Source: an uncultured Christensenella sp.
GTDB taxonomy: Bacteria; Bacillota; Clostridia; Christensenellales; Borkfalkiaceae
Assembly (NCBI GenBank): GCA_910578195.1
Contig: CAJTOY010000009.1
Span: 1-56,307 of the forward strand
Length of the DNA: 56,307 nt
Direction: 5' to 3'
Shown here: positions 48,872 through 56,252 of the stretch, piece by piece
How the letters are laid out: every line of letters starts with the position of its first letter
How positions within the stretch are numbered: position 1 is the stretch's first letter
Made by a program: the position numbers and the translations under genes
The notes under the pieces: model-generated
What the model was told of the DNA's origin: nothing
What the model saw: only the letters and a program-made list of their open reading frames with translations
Databases searched by the model: none

Positions 48872-50740
48872 TTACATTAAGGCTTTGCCCTGTGCCGTAC
48901 CTATAACGGTAAACATTTCGATTTCGTTGCCGGTCATAGCGTCGATATAGATATAATACCGGTTGCCGCCGTAGGTTCCGAAGAACTCGTACGCAAGCGC
49001 TTCGCCGTCGTCCGTGGGAATAACCGTGAGCCGCGAGCCGTCGCTTTCGAACGCGGGGTTCAGCTTTTCAGCCGCTTCCGACTTGGTAATCTTCGCCTCG
49101 TCAAGGCAGCGCGTGGTGTGGTTAAGCACATACGAAAGTCCTTCCATACCCGTCACAATGCCTCTCTCTTCGCAGACCTTAACCTTAATCATGTCCGAGT
49201 AGACGATTACGCCGTCCTGCTCGTAAGCGAAGTTGAGGTTGCACGTCGTGCCGTTTTCGCTCGTCCAGACGGGCTCCATGTCGTCGAAGCCGAGCTCGTC
49301 GAGGAAGTCCTCGGCAATGTCGATACATCTTTCAATCGAGAAATTCTTTGACGAACAATCCTTGTAGCTGTCGAACATAACGACCTTGCCGCCCTTTTTG
49401 GAAAGCTGAGCCATCATTTCGCCGTCGCGAGTCTGCAACATTATATTGTAACATTCCAGCTGCTGGGCAACCGTTTCGCCCGTGCAACGCGCGTCGGTAA
49501 GACCGTAGTCCTCGAAGTACTCTCTCGCAAGCTCCTCGGCTTTTGTCGCGTTGATTTCTTCAAGCGCCTCCAAGTTTTTGGGGCTTACCTTTTTAATGTT
49601 TTCTGCGAAGGGACCGTCGTTGATTTCCTTGGGAGTTTCTATATTGTGGTTTTGAAGGTCGCCGAACGAAGTGTCGAGCAATCCGCCGCTTTTACCTTTC
49701 ATAGCCGCAATCATGTCCTTTTCGGTGCAGTTTGCGCAAAGTTCGTTGAGTATGCGCTTCATTTCCGTGTTCATTTCGTACATATACTCGATGGACGCCT
49801 TCTGGCTGTTCGAAAGCTTATCGCCGCGCGCGATTGCAAACAGCATCGACTGCGCGCTGTCGCCCATCTTGTTTACGAACGAGGTCATATTCTGGGTGAG
49901 CTGAGTTTCGACGGGCATTCTTTCGAGCACGACTTCCGCCATCTCGCTTTCGATAGCGATATCGGTCAGAATACGCACTTGTTCGTCGGAAGAGTTGGAA
50001 ACTCTCGCCTTCGAAAGGTTGGTGTCGAGGTTGTCTACGATAGAGTTGAGCTCATATAAGGACTGCGTGTGGATACCCGCGTACTCCGCCTGCATGCCGT
50101 TCATGTTCAGCCAGCCGAACGTGAGCATTGTGCCGAGCGCGAGCGACGTCACGCCGAGCGCGATAACCGCCGCAAGCCAGCCGCCGAAACCGGGCGACTT
50201 CTGTCTTTCCTTTCTGTCGGCGCGTTTTTCGGCGCGTACTTTTAAACGGTGCTCGCGCTTTGCCTGCTTTTCAGCCGCAGCCGCCTGACGCTTTGCAATG
50301 CGCGCTTCGACTCTCGCCTGACGCTCGTCGGCTTTGCGCTGAATACGCGCTTCCTTACTCTCGTGCTTCAACATGTCTCTGCGTTCGCGCCTCTTTTCGC
50401 GGCGTTCGGCAGCCTTTTCCTTGAACGCCGCAATGCGGTCAAGGCGCTTCTGCTTTGCTTCGAGCCTCTTTTCAAGCCTTCTCTGTTTTTTTTCGGCTTT
50501 GATTTTCGCGGCTTCAAGCTTTTTCTGCTCGCGTGCTTTCTGCTTCGCAAGCTTCTTTTCGCTTACTTTCTTTTCGGATTTAACCGCCTTCGCCTTCTTC
50601 GCGGGCTTGGTCGTTTTCGACTTCACCGTGGTAGTCTTTGACTTCGCGGGCGAGGACTTTTTCGTAGTGGTTGTCTTTTTACTTGTCTTGCGGGTCAGCT
50701 CCTCGGCTTTCTCCGCTCCGCTTGATATTTCTTTCTTCAC
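48872..50740 (-). CDS. ypeB: germination protein YpeB with long basic N-terminal extension
   Basis: The 622-residue protein starts with GTG six bases after AGGAGG; the longer frame reads through that site. Residues 1-190 are a Lys/Arg/Ala-rich, histone H1-like stretch (TRKTSKKTTTTKKSS, KKLEAAKIKAEKKQRRLEKR). A membrane span follows (about 195-218, FGGWLAAVIALGVTSLALGTMLTFGW), then the YpeB core with repeated helices and C-terminal PepSY-like units (about 405-620). YpeB stabilises SleB in spores. The extension is unusual (typical YpeB is about 450 residues). Genes sleB-ypeB are in the expected order. Confidence 0.88.
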   Translation of the reverse strand: MKKEISSGAEKAEELTRKTSKKTTTTKKSSPAKSKTTTVKSKTTKPAKKAKAVKSEKKVSEKKLAKQKAREQKKLEAAKIKAEKKQRRLEKRLEAKQKRLDRIAAFKEKAAERREKRRERRDMLKHESKEARIQRKADERQARVEARIAKRQAAAAEKQAKREHRLKVRAEKRADRKERQKSPGFGGWLAAVIALGVTSLALGTMLTFGWLNMNGMQAEYAGIHTQSLYELNSIVDNLDTNLSKARVSNSSDEQVRILTDIAIESEMAEVVLERMPVETQLTQNMTSFVNKMGDSAQSMLFAIARGDKLSNSQKASIEYMYEMNTEMKRILNELCANCTEKDMIAAMKGKSGGLLDTSFGDLQNHNIETPKEINDGPFAENIKKVSPKNLEALEEINATKAEELAREYFEDYGLTDARCTGETVAQQLECYNIMLQTRDGEMMAQLSKKGGKVVMFDSYKDCSSKNFSIERCIDIAEDFLDELGFDDMEPVWTSENGTTCNLNFAYEQDGVIVYSDMIKVKVCEERGIVTGMEGLSYVLNHTTRCLDEAKITKSEAAEKLNPAFESDGSRLTVIPTDDGEALAYEFFGTYGGNRYYIYIDAMTGNEIEMFTVIGTAQGKALM

Positions 50741-50750
50741 TCTTTGCCTC

Positions 50751-51473
50751 CTATATTGCGAACACATGTTTACCTATTGTGGTAACAGTCTGTCTGCTGA
50801 AAATCCATGAGCTCGTCGCCACTGCGGGGTTGTAGTAGTAAATACAGCCGTAGGTGGGGTCCCAGCCGTTCATAGCGTCGGACGCGGCGTTCATGGCTTT
50901 CTTGTCGGGTTCGAGGTTAATCTGACCGTCGGATACCGCGGTGAACGCGTTCTTCTGGTAGATAACGCCCGAAATGGTGTTCGGGAACTGCGACGACGCA
51001 ACGCGGTTTAAAATGACCGCGCCGACGGCGACCTGACCCGTATAGCTTTCGCCCCTTGCCTCTGCGTAGATACACTTTGCCAAAAGGTACAAATCCGAGC
51101 TCGTGTAATTCGAATTACCGGTTTTGTCGTTTTCGAGAACCTTGACCGAGTCGTTCATGCCGAGCGCCTTGAAGGTGTCTATGCCCGCAATGCCGTCCGC
51201 AGTCAGACCGTTTTTCTGCTGAAAGCGTTTAACCGCTTCAACGGTGCCCTTGCCGTAAATGCCGTCAACCGCTCCGTTGTAGTAGCCCCAGTTTTTCAAA
51301 CGGCGCTGCAATTCCTTTACTTCGCCGCCGCTCGCGCCTTGTTTAAGAACAGCAGTCTGAACGAAGGGCGCCGAAGCTTCTTCACTTGTGTATGCCGTGC
51401 TGAATGCGGCGGTAGCGGTACCAACGGTAGCGACAGCCAGCGCAGCCAGCCCGATTCTAAGTGCTTTTTTCAT
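50751..51473 (-). CDS. sleB: spore cortex-lytic enzyme SleB
   Basis: The 240-residue protein has a signal peptide (about 1-28), a peptidoglycan-binding domain (about 45-105; ASGGEVKELQRRLKNWGYYNGAVDG) and a Hydrolase_2 domain (about 130-240) with the catalytic-Glu motif AKCIYAEARGESYTGQVAVGAVILNR. It degrades spore cortex peptidoglycan during germination. AAGGAGG precedes ATG. A sigma-G-type promoter lies 55-85 bases upstream. Confidence 0.93.
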   Translation of the reverse strand: MKKALRIGLAALAVATVGTATAAFSTAYTSEEASAPFVQTAVLKQGASGGEVKELQRRLKNWGYYNGAVDGIYGKGTVEAVKRFQQKNGLTADGIAGIDTFKALGMNDSVKVLENDKTGNSNYTSSDLYLLAKCIYAEARGESYTGQVAVGAVILNRVASSQFPNTISGVIYQKNAFTAVSDGQINLEPDKKAMNAASDAMNGWDPTYGCIYYYNPAVATSSWIFSRQTVTTIGKHVFAI

Positions 51474-51528
51474 TTTTCCTCCTTGCTCCCCTTAACGGTC
51501 GAGCGTAATATGTTTGTATCGTTGCAAT

Positions 51529-51557
51529 TATTATGAATAATATAAAAAAAGTTATTC
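51529..51557 (-). promoter_or_regulatory. sigma-G-like promoter of sleB-ypeB
   Basis: On the minus strand GAATA (51553-51557), 17 bases and CATAATA (51529-51535) match the forespore sigma-G pattern (-35 GHATR, -10 CATNNTA). Known sleB genes depend on sigma-G. Confidence 0.7.
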
Positions 51558-51610
51558 AACCCTTTCGCGAAATTCTCGCGCTATTCTGCGCGCGATAATT
51601 TCCGTGATTT

Positions 51611-51741
51611 GAGGACTGCTCGTCCTCTGCCCGCAATCATAAGGGCAAACACAAATACAATTGCGGGCATTCACCTCGGCGAGCCGCAGGTATGCGCAAA
51701 TTGAGTGCGCAGGGAAAAAGTGTGATTTTCCCACGCGCCGT
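51611..51741. other. structured gene-free stretch of unknown function
   Basis: Several hairpins crowd here: GAGGAC/GTCCTC (51611-51627), TGCCCGCAAT/ATTGCGGGCA around 22 bases (51628-51669) and GGGAAAA/TTTTCCC (51712-51732) followed by a T-rich tract. No ribosome site and reading frame pair supports a gene. It could be an RNA with the last hairpin as terminator. Confidence 0.4.
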
Positions 51742-51769
51742 TAATTTTTTAAAATAATTTAGTAAATCC

Positions 51770-51798
51770 TTGAAAATTTTTCCGCGCTGTGTTATACT
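51770..51798 (+). promoter_or_regulatory. predicted promoter of the structured RNA
   Basis: TTGAAA (51770-51775), 17 bases, TATACT (51793-51798). The predicted start point, 51805, is the first base of the long hairpin. Confidence 0.75.
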
Positions 51799-51804
51799 CG
51801 GTAT

Positions 51805-51995
51805 GCCAAACAATTTAATTTATAGTCGGTATATTTTTTATTTCCGAAAAACACACAATAAGTAGGCATATTCGTATCCTATATTCTTGTGTGTCTTTCG
51901 GGTTTTATACCGTTACTATAAAAAAGAATAAATTGTTTGGCGACGTTAAGGGTACGTTATGCGGGGGCGGCTCTTAATGCCGCCCTTATTTTATT
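51805..51995 (+). ncRNA. candidate structured small RNA, possibly 6S-like
   Basis: The RNA would begin GCCAAACAATTTA, which pairs with TAAATTGTTTGGC at 51929-51941. Inside come TTATAGT-CGGTATA with its complement (two-base bulge), an asymmetric bubble (10 by 4 bases), CCGAAA/TTTCGG, ACACACAA/TTGTGTGT and a small UUCG-capped tip. A separate hairpin GGGCGGC/GCCGCCC (51965-51985) with TTATTTTATT ends it. Length (~190 nt), rod shape and central bubble recall 6S RNA, but I cannot confirm it. It could also act as the leader of the lipoprotein gene at 52024. Confidence 0.6.
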
Positions 51996-52023
51996 CCCGC
52001 GAAAAAATTTGTTGGAGGAATTT

Positions 52024-54579
52024 ATGAAGAAAAAATTACTTGTTGTCTTATTTGCACTGATTTCGGCGGTCTGCCTTGCGTTCGCGTTTACTGCCTGCAA
52101 CCGCGACGAGCCCGCAGGTCCGTCTGTGCACACCCATACGTATGAAACGGATTATTCCGGATACGATGACGAATACCACTGGCACAAGGCAACTTGTGAA
52201 CACAAGTTAGAGATAAGTGGGAAAGAGAAACATATATTTATCAGCAATTCAAATAAATGCAGTAAGTGCAATTATACAAAAAAGCTGACAAGTTTTACTA
52301 TAACATTTAAGGCAGAGGGCAAAATAGTAGCGATACAAAATTATACGGAAGAAGATGAAGCCGTTATTGAACCCGATATACCGAAAAAAACGGGTTATAC
52401 GGGAAAATGGGAAGAGTACACTCTTAATATGGAAAACATTACTGTAAATGCTGTATATGAGGTTATTGAATACACAATAACGTTTATAGCGGATGAAGAA
52501 ATTGTCGCGACGCGGAATTATACGGTAGAAAACAAAAAAATAGATGAACCTGACGTACCCGAAAAGACAAGGTTTCTCGGTAAATGGGAAAGCTATACTC
52601 TTACTTTTGGCGATATCAATGTAAATGCGGTATATACAGATATCTTAACATACGAACTTAATGAAAACGGCTACTCATATAAGATCACGGGTGTTAATGA
52701 GCTGCCTGTAGGTGTTTTGGAACTTCCCTCACAAATTAACGGTAAACCGATAACGGCAATTGATGACTGTGCTTTTATGGATTGCAGTGCAGTAGAAAGT
52801 ATAATCATACCAAAAGATATTGTAGATATAGGGCTTAGCGTTTTTAAAGGATGTACGGCTCTTTCAAGTATAAATATACCGGACGGTGTAAAAAGTATAA
52901 AATCTTACACATTTGCCGAATGCAGCGCACTTGAAAATATCATAATACCCGAAAGTGTTGAAGCTGTTGGGTACGCTGCCTTTACGGGTTGTTCTTCTTT
53001 GAAAAGTATGACTATTCCTTTTGTCGGTGGTGCTTCAAATGTAGGTGGCGGTGTTGAGCTTTTCGGTTTTATATTTGGCAGTCAAGAATTTGAAAACAGT
53101 ATGCTTATCTCTCAGTCCTGCAACAGATATGACGCAAGTTTTTTGACAGAAAGTTTTGATTTCTATATTCCGAATTCATTAACTGACATTACGGTTTTAA
53201 ATAGTAATATTCCTTTTGGTGCCTTTGAGAATTGTAAAGGTCTTGTTTCGATAACGCTTTCCGACGGAATAAAAAGAATAGGCGATAATGCTTTTAGAAA
53301 TTGTGATAATCTCGCAAATCTCATCATACCGAATTCAATTATATTTGTCGGAGCCGATGCTTTATCAGGTTGTAGCAGATTAAGATATACTACTTATAAT
53401 TACGGCACGAAATATTTCGGAAATACAGAAAATCCGCATTACATTCTTGTTGATGTAGCTGATAGAAACATTACAAGTTTTACTGTGCATAATAATACAA
53501 AATGTATATTACCCGTATTTGGAAAAGGTTATAAAAACTTGACGTCCTTAACAATTCCTGACGGGGTAACAAGCGTAAATTCAGGGGGTATGTACAATGA
53601 TACTGACTTTGCTAATCGCGGAGCCGGCACATTAAAAGATGGGTGCGTTTATATTGGAAACCCTTCTAACCCGTATCTTGTATTATATGGAAACCGCTTT
53701 TTTAGCGAAAAGGTAACGATACAAAATACGACAAAAGTAATTGCTTCCAATGCTTTTAATTTTTCCGGCTATGCAAATACGGAGTTAATAATTCCTGACA
53801 GCGTACAATATATCGGAGAAAATAACTTCTGCGGGGATGATTATCAGCATGCTACAACGGTAAAAATAGGAAGTAGAGTAAAAGATATGGAAGGCGCTTT
53901 TGACAGAACAAGCAGTGGAAATTCTATTCAGGCATTTGAAGTTTCGCCAAATAATGAATACTATACTTCGGTTGATGGTGTGCTTTTCAATAAAGACCGT
54001 ACTGTTCTTATAAATTATCCGGCTTCGAAAGCCGATAAAAGTTATATAATCCCTCAAACTTGTAAAACTATTTATCCTAACGCATTTTTTGCAAATAAAA
54101 ATCTCGTGACGCTTAAAATTCCCGAAAGCGTAACCGGTATAGGATATATGGCTTTTAGGTATTCAAAAAAATTGGAAAGCATAAATGTTCCTACAAATAT
54201 TATAGCGCTTAATGGCTTGACTTTTTCAGAGTGCAAAGGACTAACAAGCATAACCATACCCGACAGTGTGACGAGTATCAGTAGCTGGGCGTTCAACAGT
54301 TGCAGTTCGCTTACAAGCGTAACAATACCCGACGGCGTGGCTACAATCGAACGTTCTGCGTTCAGGCGTTGCAGCTCACTTACAAGTATAACCATTCCTG
54401 ATAGTGTGACAAGTATCGCCATGTTTGCGTTCTATGATTGCAGTTCACTAAAAGATATAAATTTTGAAGGGACCAAGGCCCAGTGGAAAGCGATAGAAAA
54501 AGACAATACCTGGAATTCCGATACAGCTGAATACACTGTACATTGCACTGACGGAGATTTGAGCAAAAGCGAATGTTAA
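52024..54579 (+). CDS. BspA-type leucine-rich-repeat lipoprotein
   Basis: The 851-residue protein has a lipoprotein signal (MKKKLLVVLFALISAVCLAF, then AFTAC with the lipid Cys at about residue 25). Next come an HTHTYE/HWHKATC Cys-His region (about 35-90), two MucBP/InlB-B-like repeats (about 90-205: ITFKAEG, TITFIADEEIVATRNYT), and many LRR_5 units such as SITIPDSVTSISSWAFNSC. Such proteins are surface-exposed and may bind host or bacterial ligands. Codon use is clearly more AT-rich than in neighbouring genes, which suggests horizontal transfer. GGAGG precedes ATG at 52024; the longer frame from 51937 runs through the RNA terminator. Confidence 0.85.
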   Translation: MKKKLLVVLFALISAVCLAFAFTACNRDEPAGPSVHTHTYETDYSGYDDEYHWHKATCEHKLEISGKEKHIFISNSNKCSKCNYTKKLTSFTITFKAEGKIVAIQNYTEEDEAVIEPDIPKKTGYTGKWEEYTLNMENITVNAVYEVIEYTITFIADEEIVATRNYTVENKKIDEPDVPEKTRFLGKWESYTLTFGDINVNAVYTDILTYELNENGYSYKITGVNELPVGVLELPSQINGKPITAIDDCAFMDCSAVESIIIPKDIVDIGLSVFKGCTALSSINIPDGVKSIKSYTFAECSALENIIIPESVEAVGYAAFTGCSSLKSMTIPFVGGASNVGGGVELFGFIFGSQEFENSMLISQSCNRYDASFLTESFDFYIPNSLTDITVLNSNIPFGAFENCKGLVSITLSDGIKRIGDNAFRNCDNLANLIIPNSIIFVGADALSGCSRLRYTTYNYGTKYFGNTENPHYILVDVADRNITSFTVHNNTKCILPVFGKGYKNLTSLTIPDGVTSVNSGGMYNDTDFANRGAGTLKDGCVYIGNPSNPYLVLYGNRFFSEKVTIQNTTKVIASNAFNFSGYANTELIIPDSVQYIGENNFCGDDYQHATTVKIGSRVKDMEGAFDRTSSGNSIQAFEVSPNNEYYTSVDGVLFNKDRTVLINYPASKADKSYIIPQTCKTIYPNAFFANKNLVTLKIPESVTGIGYMAFRYSKKLESINVPTNIIALNGLTFSECKGLTSITIPDSVTSISSWAFNSCSSLTSVTIPDGVATIERSAFRRCSSLTSITIPDSVTSIAMFAFYDCSSLKDINFEGTKAQWKAIEKDNTWNSDTAEYTVHCTDGDLSKSEC

Positions 54580-54583
54580 AAGG

Positions 54584-54614
54584 ACGGGCGCACGTGGCGA
54601 CGGCGCGCGCCCGT
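54584..54614 (+). terminator. hairpin after the lipoprotein gene
   Basis: ACGGGCGC/GCGCCCGT stem around 15 bases, directly after the stop; no T-run. Confidence 0.5.
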
Positions 54615-54632
54615 GAATTCATTAAATTTAAA

Positions 54633-54662
54633 AGGCGGGAGCGGCTAATGCCGCTCCCGCCT
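54633..54662 (-). terminator. terminator of spoIIR
   Basis: AGGCGGGAGCGGC with its complement and a 4-base loop, then TTTTAAATTT on the minus strand. Confidence 0.82.
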
Positions 54663-54667
54663 AACTT

Positions 54668-55195
54668 TTACTTTTTCAAAAATTTATTTATTATATCCAT
54701 TATTGCCGAGCGGTACTGCACGTTGCCGTTGCCCGACGTGAAGCACAGCGGCGGATAAATCACGCACCACCAGTTATCGCCCGTACCGCTGCCGAGTTCT
54801 ATAATAAGCGCGTCGTAAATTCCTTTTTCCAAAGTTAACTCTCCGTAAACCCGCGTGGGGAATTCTTCCGCGCGGACGCTCGCCTTAGACGTGTAATTAA
54901 ATCCGTTTTCTTTCAGGACGCGGTCGCACACCTTTTCAATGCCGTCCAGAATACCGCTTATGACTTCGATTGCCGTTTCCTTGTCGGTGCACTGCGCGGC
55001 GTACGGCGTTATGTATCTGACGACCTCGTCCTTGACTTTATATTTAACGTTCTGGTCTGTCTGTTCGTTCGAGTTTGCGCGAACGTGAATTCTGAGATAA
55101 TCCGTGTCCGCGCAGACGGGCAGCGCCCCGAGCGCGATAACAATCGTTGCCATAAGCGCGGCAATAAGCAAAACCGCAATCAAAAACTTTTTCAT
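54668..55195 (-). CDS. spoIIR: stage II sporulation protein R
   Basis: The 175-residue secreted protein has a signal/anchor (about 3-28) and the family run YLRIHVRANSNEQTDQNVKYKVKDEV, then EEFPTRVYGELTLEKGIYDALIIELGSGTGDNWWCVIYPPLCF. SpoIIR is made in the forespore and triggers SpoIIGA to process pro-sigma-E in the mother cell. AAGGTG precedes the ATG at 55195. A possible sigma-F-like box lies upstream. Confidence 0.93.
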   Translation of the reverse strand: MKKFLIAVLLIAALMATIVIALGALPVCADTDYLRIHVRANSNEQTDQNVKYKVKDEVVRYITPYAAQCTDKETAIEVISGILDGIEKVCDRVLKENGFNYTSKASVRAEEFPTRVYGELTLEKGIYDALIIELGSGTGDNWWCVIYPPLCFTSGNGNVQYRSAIMDIINKFLKK

Positions 55196-55215
55196 AAAAT
55201 CACCTTCCACAATCT

Positions 55216-55243
55216 TTATTGACCTGCGTTAAGTGATTTATAC
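55216..55243 (-). promoter_or_regulatory. possible sigma-F-like promoter of spoIIR
   Basis: GTATA (55239-55243), 14 bases, GGTCAATAA (55216-55224) on the minus strand, 20 bases before the ATG. GTATA fits the sigma-F -35 (GYWTA); the -10 fits only in part. The yyaC upstream region has the same spacing and 9-mer. Confidence 0.5.
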
Positions 55244-55260
55244 GTTCATTTTTTAAAATT

Positions 55261-55908
55261 TTAAAATTGTTTTACATGCGGCAGATGTTCATAATCAACG
55301 ATTATGTCCGCGGGGTTGTCGGCATTGTAAAGTACGGGCACGATTTCGCCTACCGAAAGGTCGAATACATGTTTTAAAATCGAGCCGAACCGTTCCGTTT
55401 TATCCCAATCGGAAAAAGTTGTTATAAAGTAGCCTTTTTCACCCTTTAAAAGAAGCGTGAGTTTAAAACGCACATAACCTTTTGCATGGACCTGCCATAC
55501 TCCATAACTTTTTCGCTGAATAATCAGCGCATGCGACGCAATGCTTTTCGGCGAAGATTTAAGCGCCGCGCGGCGGCGTTTTTCGCTTTTTAATCCTTTT
55601 ATTAAGACGTAATAGTCAAGATTAGTCAAATCATCGTTTTTGACAGTAAAAGGTTTAACATTGTAAAAAATAGAGTCATATAGTAGCTCGCACTTACCGT
55701 CTTTGAACATTACGCTTGCGCGTTCGCCGACAGAGTATTTCTGGTTAATAGAATAGGTCTGAAATTTTTGACGGCAAAGTTCGACAGTATATTTCAGCCG
55801 TCTGTCGGGAGCCCGCCATACTTTCGCCTTAGGTTCGTAATGGTTTATGCGGTTTTCGTCAACTATTTCGGCGGTGTCGATAGTAACAGTTTTCGTTAAG
55901 AATTTCAT
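55261..55908 (-). CDS. hypothetical protein, AT-rich leaderless gene
   Basis: The 215-residue soluble protein has a beta-rich start (KTVTIDTAEIVDENRINHYEPKAKVWRAPD), a basic segment near residue 120 (KGLKSEKRRRAALKSSPKSIASH) and a final DNPADIIVDYEHLPHVKQF. I do not recognise the family; the YHLP-like end and layout recall small SH3-like barrels, but that is a guess. I start it at 55908, seven bases after a TATAAT box; the frame open to 56028 includes the promoter. Confidence 0.65.
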   Translation of the reverse strand: MKFLTKTVTIDTAEIVDENRINHYEPKAKVWRAPDRRLKYTVELCRQKFQTYSINQKYSVGERASVMFKDGKCELLYDSIFYNVKPFTVKNDDLTNLDYYVLIKGLKSEKRRRAALKSSPKSIASHALIIQRKSYGVWQVHAKGYVRFKLTLLLKGEKGYFITTFSDWDKTERFGSILKHVFDLSVGEIVPVLYNADNPADIIVDYEHLPHVKQF

Positions 55909-55915
55909 AGATATA

Positions 55916-55944
55916 ATTATAATATATTTCGGTTTAAAAATCAA
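55916..55944 (-). promoter_or_regulatory. leaderless promoter of the 215-residue protein gene
   Basis: TTGATT (55939-55944), 17 bases, TATAAT (55916-55921) on the minus strand, then seven bases to ATG. Confidence 0.72.
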
Positions 55945-56052
55945 TACTGATAATAAGCCGAAGTAAAACGCACAGGGTTTGAAAAAATTTTCAAAATAAG
56001 CGAAAAAATGCTTGATTTTTATAATCATATTTGATATATTAAATAAGCATTC

Positions 56053-56128
56053 GGGAGCTTAGCTCAGTTGGGAGAGCAACTGCCCTACAAGCAGTGGGTC
56101 ACAGGTTCGAGCCCTGTAGCTCCCACCA
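56053..56128 (+). tRNA. tRNA-Val (anticodon TAC) with C33
   Basis: Acceptor GGGAGCT/AGCTCCC, D-stem GCTC/GAGC, anticodon stem ACTGC/GCAGT around the loop CCTACAA, T-arm ACAGG-TTCGAGC-CCTGT and encoded CCA. The anticodon is TAC. Position 33, almost always T, is C here. Confidence 0.93.
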
Positions 56129-56129
56129 A

Positions 56130-56250
56130 AACAGTGCGGAAGAATAATATGCGGGAGTGGCTCAGTGGTAGAGCGTCACCTTGCCAAGGTGAATGTCGCG
56201 GGTTCGAATCTCGTCTCCCGCTCCAAAAATTCTTTCGCACTGTTTTTTTT
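56130..56250 (+). terminator. inverted repeat and T8 run flanking tRNA-Gly
   Basis: AACAGTGCGGAAGAAT (56130-56145) and ATTCTTTCGCACTGTT (56229-56244) are complementary at 15 of 16 positions, and T8 (56243-56250) ends the right arm. The whole tRNA-Gly gene lies in the loop. It may act as a terminator for the Val-Gly transcript or as a processing stem. Confidence 0.6.
56151..56225 (+). tRNA. tRNA-Gly (anticodon GCC)
   Basis: Acceptor GCGGGAG/CTCCCGC, D-stem GCTC/GAGC, anticodon stem TCACC/GGTGA with loop TTGCCAA (anticodon GCC), T-arm GCGGG-TTCGAAT-CTCGT with two G-T pairs, encoded CCA. Confidence 0.95.
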
Positions 56251-56252
56251 AT

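Noticed and set aside
51628..51669. AGGGCAAAC word tested as a c-di-GMP-I riboswitch
   Set aside because: The partner motif (GGGACGCAAAGCC-like) and P1 layout are missing.
51552..51734. 60-codon minus-strand frame between sleB and the structured RNA
   Set aside because: No ribosome site, odd composition with Cys and Arg, and it lies in a hairpin-rich region.
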